Of a stretch of 26,611 nucleotides of DNA, positions 9,771 to 20,055 are shown one piece after another; position 1 is the first letter of the stretch, and each line of letters opens with the position of its first letter. The stretch comes from Chromera velia (Eukaryota; Sar; Chromeraceae): contig JAHBMJ010001750.1 in NCBI GenBank assembly GCA_018398765.1, positions 1-26,611 of the forward strand, in the 5' to 3' direction. Position numbers and translations under genes: made by a program. Under the pieces are notes generated by a model. That model saw only the letters and a program-made list of their open reading frames with translations, was not told the DNA's origin and ran no database searches.

Positions 9771-11561
9771 GAGAGACGACATAACAAGAAACCATAGATA
9801 AGTGTCGACGGGAGCTTGAGCTTGAGCTTTGTGATCGTCTGTACGTCCTGTTTTGTATTCGATTTGGCATTGTCTTTCCTGGTTCCCTTTCGTGCGTATG
9901 CGGTTCTTTGGTGTGTTTTGTTCTTCAGTATTTCTTCGTGCAACGCCGTGCTTTCGCTTGAACATGCCACCGCAGAGTTCGTTTTCCCGTATTTCGCTGA
10001 TCGATTGCTGCGGCCCAGTCATCTTGTCAAGCCGCCCTAGGGTTTTTACGGTGCTCTGACTTTCTAGTTCCTAGCATACCTATGCATGTCGAATTTCACC
10101 GGTGTTTTATACTGGGCGGTGAGCTCTGTGATGATGAGTGTCAAAAAGTAAAAAAAATAAAGAAAAAAGAACAGTTGTAGAAAGACTTTAAAGTGATTCG
10201 ATCTATGCTTTTTGTTAAACGCTCACCAAGAGGTTTGAGTCACACCTCACACATTTGATTATTATTGGGGTGAGATTATACAGGATTTGGCGGGATAGTA
10301 CGGGATAGAGCGTAACTTGCTGCGCAAAATTAATCAACATTAATCCTAACAAGTCAGTTCACGCGCATTGCACGCACAGTTAAGTGAGTACATGTATAAG
10401 TGCATATGCCATTGCAGGAACTCACTTATCCGGCGGCAGCTGCAAACCCCATGACGTGCATAGACGAGTGGTACGGGCCATACAATGCGCGCAGAACCAT
10501 CTATGGAATACCTCACATTTTCTAGGATTTTGCGCCTTCTGGGCCCCCATTTAGCTCGACATTTCTTACATTTTTATTTTAGACAGGATTATAATACACA
10601 TACAGATATATTTTTTTTATAAAATAAATTTTAACATGCATGGTCTTTATCTAGTAAGCCTTTTGTCTAATCTTAATCCTAATGTTTTAGTTAGTTTTAT
10701 ATACCAGTACAATTTTAATACTGTTTTTATATTTTAGTTATTTTACTTTGATTTTATTTCACTTTAATTGTAGATATAATTATACATAATACATTGTAAA
10801 ATAAACGAAAACCTTCTCAAAAACATATAAATTACCACTATTTTTTTCAATCCTTTACCTAAAATTCAAGACCGAATAAAATCAGCTCTTTCATACATGA
10901 TTCTTTATTCTATCTTAAAAGCAGTTAAAGACGTAAAACGATGTAAATTTATGTTCACTTAAACTTGGAAATGAATGTACTTAAGTCCGCATCGGTATGA
11001 GCGAAGTATAAGAAAATTGTAGAGACAATCTATACCATTACTGTACGGCCATAACAGCAAAAGGTAGAGCCCGAAGCGATGAGATCCCGGGCCCAGTAGA
11101 CGAGCCGTTTCCCTTTGAATGAAACCAATTGGCTTATCCTTCTGGACGACTGAACCGCAAAGAAAGGCATGCAGTGCAGGAATGGGAGGAATCGATAGAT
11201 CAGAGATCGGTGCCAGAGCGTCGAACACCTGGGACGTAGAAAGGACTTAAGGCAATGCTGCAAGGAACGCAAACCAAAAAGATGCCCACCTGGAGGGGAC
11301 ACCATACCAGCGGCAGAAAGATCAATCCCAGTGGCGGAAAGATCAATCACGTGTCAGGAGAAATTGTGTGCGCATGCATTGGTGTTCACGCACGTATTAT
11401 CTGACACATCCGGCAACGAACTGGCGATCGGCTCGTCCTGCAAACATCGATGCAGCACGTTGCAGCAGGATTGGGTTCCAAAACTTCTTGCTTGTCTGAT
11501 GCTTGTCTGACGGCGTCAGCTGACATTCTTCAAACGTGAAACGAGAGAGATGCAAAGGGGG
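9771..11561. other. No gene recognised; includes an AT-rich island
   Basis: Short frames only. About 10570-10960 is strongly AT-rich. A small near-tandem repeat sits at 11311-11349 (GGCAGAAAGATCAATC / GGCGGAAAGATCAATC). There are no RNA gene signatures. Confidence 0.55.
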
Positions 11562-11615
11562 NNNNNNNNNNNNNNNNNNNNNNNNNNNNNNNNNNNNNNN
11601 NNNNNNNNNNNNNNN
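11562..11615. other. Assembly gap (54 Ns) flanked by G runs
   Basis: N from 11562 to 11615, with GGGGG before and about twelve Gs after. The gap probably marks a poly-G/purine tract that did not assemble; its real length is unknown. Confidence 0.98.
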
Positions 11616-12230
11616 GGGGGGGGGGGGAGACAGAAAGACGGAAACACGGAAACAAAGAAAGACAGGCAGACAGACAGAAGGAGAGAAAGAAAGCAAGAAG
11701 GAAGGGAGGAACGAAAAAAGGAAGGAACGGAGGAACGAAGAAAGGAAGAAAAGAAAGATAGACAGAAAGAAAGATACAAAGACGGACAGACCCACGGACG
11801 GACGGAGAGACAGAAAGAAACTCAGACTACATGGTTTTTTTCTTTTTCCTTTCATTTACTCATTCACTCACGACAATCCACTGCCTTTTCTGGCTTTCGC
11901 AAAGACACCGTTTCGTCCATACCCCGACGGTCCTTTTCAGGCAGGCGAGTTTTGCTTTTGGGGGCTCATTTCATTCATTTTCGCAGCAGCAGCACACTTC
12001 CGCAGGAGGTTCTCTTCTTGTGCGCCCCCCCCGCCAGAAAGACAGACAGACAGACAGACAGCAGACAGACAGAAGGAAGGGAAGGAAGGAAGGAAGCAAG
12101 CAAGGGAAGGAAGGAAGGAAGGAAGGAAGAAAGAAAGAAAGAAATGAAGGAAGGAAGGAAGGAAGGAAGGAAGGACGGACGGACGGAAGGAAGGAAGGAA
12201 GGAAGGAAGGAAGGAAAGAGGAAGGACAGG
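11616..12230. repeat. Purine microsatellites (ACAG)n, (GGAA)n, (GAAA)n
   Basis: Imperfect GAAA/GACA/GGAA repeats at 11630-11820. Non-repetitive sequence at ~11825-12035 is followed by (ACAG)n (about 12039-12080), then (GGAA)n with GAAA and GGAC variants up to ~12220. All long open frames here (FLPSFLPS-type or KERKKE-type) are products of the repeat, not genes. Confidence 0.93.
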
Positions 12231-12538
12231 CTGGAGAAACAGAGGGAGGAAGATAGACATTCCCTTGCAAACAAATGCGCCTCTATGAAGTTCTCAGGGG
12301 CATGTCTGGGGGGGGAGGCATCTTCTTTTCTTCTTTCTCTTTGCACATTCTGAACTGCCTTTTTCGTTTTGTCGCAATTCATTTAACACGGTGACTTTCT
12401 TCTCTCTCAGTTTCTCGATGCAGCTTCGGTCAATCTTCTTTCCCTTTGTCTTCTTCCTTCTTTGTCTCAATTGAGGGAGTCAAAACAGGTAGATTTTCTT
12501 CCATTGTGCCTCAACTCATTCATGCAGTGAATGGAATC
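12211..12538. repeat. Segmental duplication, copy 1 (of the TPR gene 3' end)
   Basis: This ~328-bp segment matches 12674-13006 over its whole length, including GACATTCCCTTGCAAACAAA, the G-rich GGGGGGGAGGCATC and the terminal CATGCAGTGAATGGAATC. On the minus strand its right end carries a copy of the last ~18 codons of the TPR gene (SIHCMNELRHN...). It abuts a (GAAA)n tract where the gene body would continue, so it is a non-functional gene tail. Confidence 0.9.
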
Positions 12539-12540
12539 AA

Positions 12541-12609
12541 CGAACGAAAGAACGAACGAACGAAAGAAAGAAAGAAAGAAAGAAAGAAAGAAAAGAAAGA
12601 AAGAAAGAA

Positions 12610-12645
<36 letters not shown>

Positions 12646-12673
12646 AATGAAGGAAGGAAGGAAGGAAGGAAGG
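12541..12673. repeat. (GAAC)n/(GAAA)n/(GGAA)n microsatellite between the duplicated segments
   Basis: CGAACGAAAGAACGAACG leads into a long (GAAA)n with occasional AAAAG, then (GGAA)n. The same (GGAA)n-AAAGAGGAA junction precedes both duplicated segments. Confidence 0.93.
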
Positions 12674-13006
12674 AAGGAAAGAGGAATGACGGGTTGGAGA
12701 AACAGAGGGAGGAAGATAGACATTCCCTTGCAAACAAATGCGCCTCTATGAAGTTCTCAGGGGCACGTCGGGGGGGGAGGCATCTTCTCTTTTTTCTTTC
12801 TTTCTCTTTGCACATTCTGAACTGCCTTTTTCCTTTTGTCGCAATTCATTTAACACAGTGACTTTCTTCTCTCTCAATTTCTCCATGCACCTTTCGGTCA
12901 ATCCTTCTCGCTTTATCTGCTTCGTTCTTTGTCTCAATTGAAGGAATCAAAACAGGTTAGATTTTCTTCTGTTGTGCCTCAACTCATTCATGCAGTGAAT
13001 GGAATC
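12674..13006. repeat. Segmental duplication, copy 2 (overlaps the TPR gene 3' end)
   Basis: Partner of 12211-12538. It contains the last 20 codons of the TPR gene (13006-12947) plus its 3' flank and the preceding purine repeat. Confidence 0.9.
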
Positions 13007-14364
13007 GATCGTCTCAGGGTGATTCTCTCCCAACATCTTCTTTCTCACGCGCACGGCCTCTTCAAACCTCTGCAGTGCCTCTAAATGTCTCCCTAGCCTC
13101 TTGAGTGCTCCAGCCATGCTGTGGAGAGTCGAGGCAATTTTCGGATTCTCGTTCCTAAATATTTTCATCCTCACTCGCAGAGCTTCCTCGTACATCTCCA
13201 TCGCCTCTGGGTACATCTGCAAACCCTACAACGTTTCTGCCATGCTGTGGGTAGACGACGCTGTGGTAGGATGTTCGTTTCCAAGTTTCTTTTTCCGAAC
13301 TCTCAACGCCTCTCTGCACTTCGGCAAGGCCTCTTCATACTTTCCCTGCAACAGCAGCACACCTACCATATTGTGGAGGGCTGACGCAACTGCAGGGTGC
13401 TCGTCTCCGAACACCTTTCTCTGTATTCGCAGAGCTTCTTCAATCTTTTGCATGGCCTCCTCATACTTCCCTTGATGACTCAAGACCAACGACAGACCTT
13501 CGAGTGCGTAGGCTGTCTCGGCATGATCATCCCCAAAAACCTTCTTCCTCACCCGCAACACCTCCAAATGCTTTCGCATCGACTCCTCATACACCCCCCG
13601 AATCTGACACAACATTGCCATGCGACGAAGAGTTGAGACTGTCTCGGCATGCTCACTGCCGAAGACCTTATACTGCACTCTCAAAGCCTCTTCATACCCC
13701 TGCATTGCCTCATCGTACCTTTCCTGCCTGTGCCGCACTGCCGCCATTTGTTGCACAGTGGCGGCAGTCTCCACGTGCTCATCCCCCAAAACTTTCCGCT
13801 TCACGCGCAGAGCCTCCTCGTACTTGCCTATTGCTTCCTCATACCTCGCCTTACTATGGTACACTCTGCCGATTTTATGGACAATCGAAGCCGTCTTGGC
13901 GCTTTCGTCGCTGCACAATCGCTTTGTGATGTTGAGAGCCTCTGCATACCTCTCCATGGCCGCATCATACTCTCCCTTTTCCTGGAACAGCGCAGCTCTG
14001 ACGCACAGAGCGCGACTAAGAAGACGATCTGTATCATCTGGCTTCGTCTTGCCGTCTCCTTGCTCTTGCGCACGTGCACAGTCGAGCAAGAACTCTGAGA
14101 GCGCCTCCCGTCTCTCAAGAGAGACACGGGCAGGGTCCAGCAGGTCGAAGCACTCACAGAGACGCGACAGAATGGGGAGAGGAATGGCGGAGGACGTTTC
14201 TTTCAGACGACGGACAGCCTTGTCACTGAAGATGTAGTAATCGAAACCGTCCCTCGACAGATTAAACTGTGCGAGTGCGTCTGCAGCCCTGGGTCCTCTG
14301 TAGTCCCCCCCCATCTCCTTCAAGGCGTCCACAAAGAACTCCAGAATCTCCGCATCGTTCTGAG
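12947..14364 (-). CDS. Kinesin-light-chain-type TPR repeat protein with one in-frame TAG
   Basis: Eight consecutive 42-residue TPR units of the kinesin-light-chain/TPR_12 type (pattern YEEAxxxYEEALRVRKKVFGDEH). Units begin GEYDAA, ARYEEA, ERYDEA, GVYEES, GKYEEA, GKYEEA, QMYPEA and GRHLEA. Such repeats form helical scaffolds for protein binding; the partner is unknown. About 130 residues without TPRs precede them (from AQNDAEILEFF). The reading frame is continuous from 14364 to 12947 except for a TAG at 13228-13226, between TPR 6 and TPR 7; CAG would fit. No plausible intron removes it. The exon start follows a clear acceptor (TTTTTGTGTGCAG) at 14365, so at least one upstream exon exists. One candidate first exon is 14944-14870, an ATG with GCCGCC before it and GAG/GTGGGT after, but its phase does not fit directly, so another exon would be required. 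The last 20 codons lie in a segmental duplication. It may be a pseudogene, an allele or a sequencing error. Confidence 0.78.
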
Positions 14365-15821
14365 CTGCACACAAAAATACACATAGAGCGCATGCAGGTG
14401 TCGTCTTCCATCAGACACAGGCATTCAAGTCGATCGAGGACCGACGGAGACGGCGAGACGGGGAGACGGAAGATGATGCGACAGACTTGCATCGCTCTCA
14501 GAGAGGAGGCCGGTTCCAAAGGTTGTGGTGGACAATGAAGGTCTCTCCCTGGTTCGACGTGTACGCCCTCCCCAGAGCAGAGTGTCCGTCTCTGCGGTGG
14601 GCGCCCCAAGAGAAGAAGCATTCAACATGCTCAGGCTACGGCCGGCAAGCCGTCTCCATCTCTGCATGGAAGCTGTGCCACTAAGACGGCCGTCTATCTC
14701 CCGGCATTTTCCCTTCCCTCCGTGCCATTCCAGAGAAGATACTTGCGAGGTTTTCTCTTACGTCTGAATCCATCCCACATGGTCCGATACCGAACAATTG
14801 TCGGGGTATGGACTTCTGGTACACTTCGGGTGATTGTGCGGGGGAAAACATGTATGGTGAACAACCCACCTCTTGAGCAGCTCTTCCTGCGTGTGAGACG
14901 GCGGGCGGGGGAGGCGCGGACGCGGCGCCCGTGCCTAGTTTCATGGCGGCCGGCCTAGCTCTCCGTGGGCTACCTTTCTGGGCCCTAGGCCGAAACTGGC
15001 ACAGCACAAAAACCTAGGCAAAAACCATGTCAAAAATTTCTCTTTCATATTTTTAAGGCGAAGAAATCTCGATACGCTCCCCTGCCAGTGCAGGTCTCGA
15101 ACGCACGTGTGCATGCTTTGACAGTGTTGTAATAAAAAAAATTCTTAGTAAAATTTATTTTTTCATACACAAAATATCAAGAGAAATTGAAGAAGAAAAG
15201 AAATTTAAAAGTGAGGAGCTTATGACAAAAACAAACAGCCGTGTACAGCCGTGCCCTAACAGAGAAACGTGTTTAAGTCGCACAGTCGGTAGCAATATGA
15301 GCCAGTGGGGGAATAAGAGAGTGAAAAAAAAATATTAAAAGGATAATAACAATCAATCAATCAATCAAGCATGTTGTTTTAAGTTTTTTTTTTTTTAATG
15401 TATTTTTCTTATTTTTATAAAACCGATAGTCTTTACAAGTCACAACATCTTACAGGCTGCAGATTCAAAGCGGTTTAGCTCTCGCCTCGATGGATGGTCT
15501 ACTCTTTCGCCCTCGATTCTGGCCTCAAAAACATGTCTGATATGTCATAAAACTGCTCCTAACGTGTGTGGTCGGCGGTCGCTTGAGCTGTTTCCTCTCT
15601 GTACACAAAGTTACCGATGAATACGTTGCAACAGTCTATGTGGACTTTCAGCCCCTACTAATTGACAGCCACTGAATCTCTAACTGCTTTCTCTTTTCGC
15701 TCTTGGAGACAGAACCCATTCCAATTCCTCGACGGGCATTACCACTCTGCGGACAACCCTTTGCGGATGCCCATTTCGATGAATCACATCCCTCCATCCC
15801 GTAGGTTTTCACGCTGCCTCG
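14365..15821. other. 5' flank or intron of the TPR gene, then no gene recognised
   Basis: 14365-14950 probably holds upstream exons or introns of the TPR gene. A minus-strand frame containing VLDRLECLCLMEDDT (about 14435-14390) looks coding but cannot be joined canonically. 15120-15430 is AT-rich with (ATCA)n at about 15351-15368 and a T run. 15450-15821 has no recognisable feature apart from the 3' flank of the dioxygenase gene. Confidence 0.4.
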
Positions 15822-16053
15822 TCACCTGAGAATTGAGGCCAGAATGCGGCGAGGGGGCTCGAAGTCCGATCGTGAGTGCATTGCCTGCATGTCAAACAGG
15901 GGACCAAAAGGGTGTACACAAAAGCCTCCACAAGAGTATGAAGAAAAGTCGGAATGGAGAGGAAGACCATGTGCCACCTTTTTTTAAATGGCATGGGAAA
16001 CATGCAGGTGGCTATAGAATCGAGGATCAACATCTTGCACATGCTTTGTACCT

Positions 16054-16094
<41 letters not shown>

Positions 16095-18092
16095 TATAAT
16101 TGTCACGGGGCAATCTAGGAGAAGCCCTCTCTGAGCAAGATCCGACGTGTCTCTCTTTTCTCAACCAATGTTGAAGAACAAGTGAGGGAAGGACAGAATC
16201 ATACCAAAAACAAGAGGAAACACGCGCGCGAGCAACCGGGGAAGAACCCATACAGATTATGCTGTGCATACAGACCGGCTGACTATACACCGAACTCAAC
16301 CCAAGTAGACCCACACAATGACAGAGCAAAGAAGAACAAGCAATTCACCCCCTTCGCTGTTCATTACTGTTTACTTACACGGACGAACGTGCGAGCGCCT
16401 ATCAAAGTCCCTTACCTGCCCCGTCCATCCCCCCAAGCCTACCTGAAGATTGTCCACCAGCAGCACGTCTCCTTTCTGCCACCCAAACTTGGCCTTCTCC
16501 TCTTCCGTCACCCTCACGACCTCTGCCATCGCCTCCTCGTTGAGAAACGTGCCGTCCTTCCCGAGAACGATGGCCTTTTTCGAGACGTTGCGGCTGTCGT
16601 TCCATCCAGTGTACGCGGCAATCACCTGCATCCATCGGTACATGGGGACAGTCAGAAGTTTCTTTGCGTTTATGCATCGACGACCGTGCAATTCAGCAAG
16701 AACCTAACACACAAAGACACAACAATGGCTCAGAACCAGTGACAGAACACACTGAGCTCCTGTCTTCGGGGCCCCCTAGAAACACCGAATCACACACACA
16801 CACACACACACACACACAAGAGAGGAAGAACGAGGGAGGGAGAGAGAAAGAGAGAGAGAGAGAGACAGACGATATCGTCCTTTTTTTTCCTTTTTCTCTT
16901 CCTTTCTTTCAGAAGACAGAGAGACAGACATAGAGACATAGAGACACAGAGATAGAACCAGTCTTGCCGTCCGAACTTTCTCAAAAAGAAGAAGCCTGGA
17001 TTGCTGAAGATATGGACACAGAGTGATGAAGCAATCTGCTTTGCTTTGGCGTACTTGATTGAAGAATTGGGGTCGCTGTGTGAGGGGATGCTTCTTCACT
17101 GCAGGCAGGGGCTTTGTGATTGTCTTCAGGTCTCCATTCGGCAACCACTCCCACTCATATCCGTCTGCCTTCATGCGTTCCTCTGCCTCTTCTCGCGTCT
17201 CCACCTTGAACGTCGACTTCCACCCCCTTCCAAGCGCAGAGGTAGGATCGCTCTCCTCAGGCGCCACTCGGATGTATCGAACGCCCTGCTCCTCCAGGGC
17301 AGCGACAAACTCGGGGTGCTTCTCTCGAACTCGCTCCAGCACTCTGAAGGAGAGCACTATCGGAGTCTCGCCTCCACGGGCCGCCGGGCGTTCGCAGAAG
17401 AAGAGGAGCTTCGTTGGGTACTCTGGGAGTTGTGCCATCTCGTGGTGCCTGCAGACGCGTTCAGGCAGATGAGGGCAAGCAACACCGCACTCAGACGGAT
17501 CGACTGAAAAAAAACAAATGATATTGTTTGAATGAAAGGCAAAAAAACCTGGGAGACCAGAAACAGGAAAAGAGGAGCTGAGTGCAACTCCATCGAGATG
17601 CAAAAAAAGCTTTCGTTCCTCCTCTACCTCCTGCTGACCATGGAATTTTCTCGCTGGGGGGCGATTCGTTGGCGGTGAAGACGACGTCTCTGACGACGTT
17701 GGTTCTCACGGCGTTCCCCCCAATGTACGGGAAGTTTTCCTCTCCGAGGGCCCTGCAGATACGAACGTTACATTCGCATTTGCTCTAGTCATGCACACAC
17801 ACGTGAAGAGCGCGGACGCCCAAACGGCGAAAGTATGGGAAGGGAAAACTGACTCTACGAAGGCCGCAAAGTCTTCAGGAGTCTGGATCGGAAAGTCTCT
17901 GAAGAGAACGGCGCCATACTTTGTCAGTTCGCCCTTCAGAGCCTCCGCATTTGTTGACAGCCAGCTGATGACGTCAGAACTTGTGCTGAGACCTGTCTGG
18001 GGTTTCAAAACGAGAGGGAAGGGCACACCATCAAATGTTCTTTGCCCATCACACTCGGAGACGGAGACGTTCGGAATGGTTGCGGGGGGCAT
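15822..18092 (-). CDS. TauD/clavaminate-synthase-like Fe(II)-type dioxygenase, five exons
   Basis: This belongs to the TauD/TfdA fold, close to plant clavaminate-synthase-like proteins. The substrate is unknown; family members use Fe(II) and usually 2-oxoglutarate. Exons: 18092-17803, 17752-17639, 17448-17055, 16625-16443, 15884-15822. Introns 2-4 are GT-AG with phases that agree (190, 429 and 558 nt). Total 347 residues; relatives are about 330. Visible motifs: GAVLFRDFP in exon 1; FTANESPPSEKIPW joined over intron 2 to HHEMAQLPEYPTKL, giving the iron ligands His136 and Glu138 (HxE, as in clavaminate synthase rather than HxD); GGETPIVL; GRGWKSTF; VIAAYTGWNDSRN; GDVLLVDNLQ; and in the last exon AMHSRSDFEPPRRILAS, with the distal His330 and the Arg pair expected to bind the co-substrate. 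The ATG at 18092 fits the family's length. The first intron is uncertain: the only canonical donor in phase leaves a 50-nt intron and ~14 extra residues. Introns 3 and 4 carry (TG)n on the sense strand. Confidence 0.88.
16061..16090. repeat. (CA)15 microsatellite in intron 4
   Basis: Pure CA on the plus strand, so (TG)n in the pre-mRNA of the dioxygenase gene, about 175 nt upstream of the last exon's acceptor. Confidence 0.95.
16791..16866. repeat. (CA)14 and (GA)n microsatellites in intron 3
   Basis: CA repeat at 16791-16818, then purine sequence ending in a (GA)n tract at about 16841-16866. In the sense direction of the gene these read (TC)n then (TG)n. They lie roughly 165-265 nt upstream of the exon 4 acceptor. 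Confidence 0.93.
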
Positions 18093-18378
18093 GGTGTTGC
18101 CGGAAATTCAAGGGCTAAAAGCAGGGAAAGGGTGAAAAGTACATCCACAGATTTATGCGGGTCGTAAAAAGACTGTTCTCCGTCAAAAATGCCAACGATT
18201 GTGTGCACACTTGAGGCAGTAAACGAGAAGCGTCTGTTCAAAACATGAGATCACCGACCGATGTTGTCCCGTTGCTGGTGACGCAGACTGATGCAGACTG
18301 ACCCTGTGAGATTGACGCACGCGCCGTGGATGCCGCGGGGCAGATCGGGGCAGTTTTCTGCATGCCACGGGTGACGGG
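18093..18378. other. 5' flank of the dioxygenase gene
   Basis: Presumed promoter and 5' untranslated region of the minus-strand gene. No TATA box or other core element stands out. The dispersed repeat cluster begins at 18379, so the unique upstream region is only ~290 bp. Confidence 0.4.
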
Positions 18379-18504
18379 TGGCCCCGGAAAGCGAAGCGGG
18401 GGGCACTTACAAAACAGAAATGGCCCCGGAAAGCGAAGCAGGGGGCACTTACAAAACAGAAATGGCCCCGGAAAGCGAAGCGGGGGGCACTTACAAAATA
18501 GAAA
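18379..18504. repeat. Three tandem copies of a 42-bp unit
   Basis: Units at 18379-18420, 18421-18462 and 18463-18504, each starting TGGCCCCGGAAAGCGAAGC and ending ACAAAA(C/T)AGAAA. Copy 2 has A for G in the G run and copy 3 has T for C. The third unit runs into the foldback arm. Confidence 0.97.
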
Positions 18505-18843
18505 TACCCCAGCCCACGCATGCATGCATGCACGCGCAGTGTCTTTCGCCAAAAATCTGACGTAAGCAAGCTTGCGAACGGCCCCGGAAAGCAAGAAAAA
18601 TGAGAACTGAACGATTGACGCACGCCGGCCAGCCTCGCGCCGACCTCCCCCCCCCCTGCGGGAAAAAGCATGCGCGGAACCCCCCCCTCCTCCGGGAAGA
18701 AAGCCTGGGGGGGCATCTGATGTACGCATAGCCCAAATTCAGCCTTTCGGGGCCAGATTTTTGGTGAAAGACATTGCGTGTACATACATACATGCATGGG
18801 CTGGGGTATTTCTGTTTTATAAGTGCCCCCCGCTTCGCTTTCC
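18470..18843. repeat. Foldback element with 89-bp inverted arms
   Basis: Left arm 18470-18558 (GGAAAGCGAAGCGGGGGG ... CCAAAAATCT) is inverted at 18755-18843. I count nine mismatches over 89 positions, all transitions. The 196-bp centre (18559-18754) is a minus-orientation copy of the dispersed repeat unit that occurs on the plus strand at 18.85-19.59 and 22.7-23.0 kb. Confidence 0.9.
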
Positions 18844-19588
18844 AGAGCTACCCGGCCCCGAAAAGCTGAATTTACGCCATGCGTGTATCAAATGGGGTTC
18901 AGATCGACCCTTACCCCTGGGTTTTTTTCCCGGGGGGGAGGGAAAGTTCCGCAGCTTTTCCCGCGAGGGAGTAGGGGGGGGNGGGGGGGGGGGGGGAAGG
19001 GTGGTCAACTGGCCGGCGTACGTCAATCATGCAGTTATCATTTTTCTTACTTTGCGGGGCTGTTCGCAAGCTTGCTTACGTCAGATACCCCAACCCACGT
19101 GTGACCCTGGAAAGCGAAGCAGGGGGCACTTACAAAACAGAAATACCCCAGCCCACGCGTGCATGCATGCACGTAACGTGTCTTTCACCAAAAACCCGGC
19201 CCCGAAAGGCTGAATTTGGGCCATGCGTACGTCAGATAGGTTCTTACCCCCGGGTTTTTTTCCCGAGGGAAGGGGGGGTTCTGTGCATACTTTTTCTCCA
19301 CAGGAGGGGGGGGTCGGCGCGAGGCTGCATGGCCGGTGTGCATATGTCAATCGTGCAGTTATTATTTTTCTTACTTTCCGGGGCCGTTCGCAAGCTTGCT
19401 TACGTCAAATGCATGCATGCACGCAACGTGTCTTTCACCAAAAACCTAGCCCCGAAAGGCTGAATTTGGGCTATGCGTGCGTCAGATGGGTTGTTACCCC
19501 CGGGCTTTTTTCCCGAGGGAGGGGGGAGTTCTGCGCATGGTTTTTTCCCGCGGAGGGGAAGGGGTTAGCGCAAGGCTGCATGGCCGGC
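18844..19588 (+). repeat. Plus-oriented copies of a GC-rich dispersed repeat
   Basis: Three successive units share blocks in the same order: CCCCGAAA(A/G)GCTGAATTT (18855, 19200, 19450); a CCCCCGGG/T-run/CCCGGGGG hairpin (18915, 19246, 19497); a G run; GGC(T/C)GCATGGCCGG or a variant; GTCAATC(G/A)TGCAGTTAT; TTTCCGGGGCCGTTCGCAAG; CTTGCTTACGTCA(G/A)AT; and TGCATGCATGCACG before the next unit. Position 18982 is an N within a G run. The third unit is cut at 19588 by the nested LTR element and resumes at 22693. No coding function is seen. Confidence 0.88.
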
Positions 19589-19840
19589 ACGTAACGTTGT
19601 GAGGCTAGCCAGCCGCGCAACGGCACGCGAAGCAGCCTGTCAGGCCGTATCAAGATACGCGTAGTTTGAGCGTATTTGGATCTATGTAATTAAGCTACGC
19701 GCATGCATACAGTCAGCAGTGAGTTAAGCTTTCGTATAAAAGTTTGTAAGGGAGTATCTAGAAGTAAGAACCTTGTATGACAGAACTGCTTATACCAAAT
19801 GAGCCCCGTACAACAGCTAGCCACTGCACCACACTCCGTA
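19589..19840 (+). repeat. 5' LTR (252 bp)
   Basis: Starts ACGTAACGTTGTGAGG and ends CACACTCCGTA. It has a TATA-like TATAAAAG at 19735-19742, about 105 bp from its end, as expected for an LTR promoter, and a GCATGCAT word nearby. Ends are not the usual TG...CA. Confidence 0.88.
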
Positions 19841-19843
19841 ACA

Positions 19844-19855
19844 TGGTAGCAGAAC
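19844..19855 (+). other. Primer-binding site (initiator tRNA-Met type)
   Basis: TGGTAGCAGAAC lies three bases after the 5' LTR. TGGTAGCAGAG is the usual complement of the initiator tRNA-Met 3' end; here one position differs. This fixes the element's orientation. Confidence 0.75.
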
Positions 19856-20055
19856 GAAATGATCAGCCTCAGTGGAGTTCGCAGACCATCCGTCTTGCGT
19901 CGTGAACACATTCTCTGTCTGATAGTGCGAAGTCTCTTTGCAGCTTCACACAGCTTGCACTGACTACGCACGCAGCCACTACAACAAACAGAAAGTACGA
20001 GTTCATTGCTTTATCTTGTAAAAAGTTTTCAGAAGTCTTCAGTAGCACGTCGGTC

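Noticed and set aside
11397-12815. Many long frames of FLPSFLPS or KERKKERK type
   Set aside because: Translations of (GGAA)n/(GAAA)n microsatellites.
13210-13232. A tiny intron (GTAGGGTTTGCAG, 13 nt, or 16 nt) that would remove the TAG in the TPR gene
   Set aside because: Far below known spliceosomal intron sizes for this kind of gene; the neighbouring genes use introns mostly above 100 nt.
16782-17603. Single 275-codon minus-strand frame as a complete gene
   Set aside because: It joins exon 3 of the dioxygenase with intron sequence on both sides; the splice sites and family motifs define the true exon as 17448-17055.
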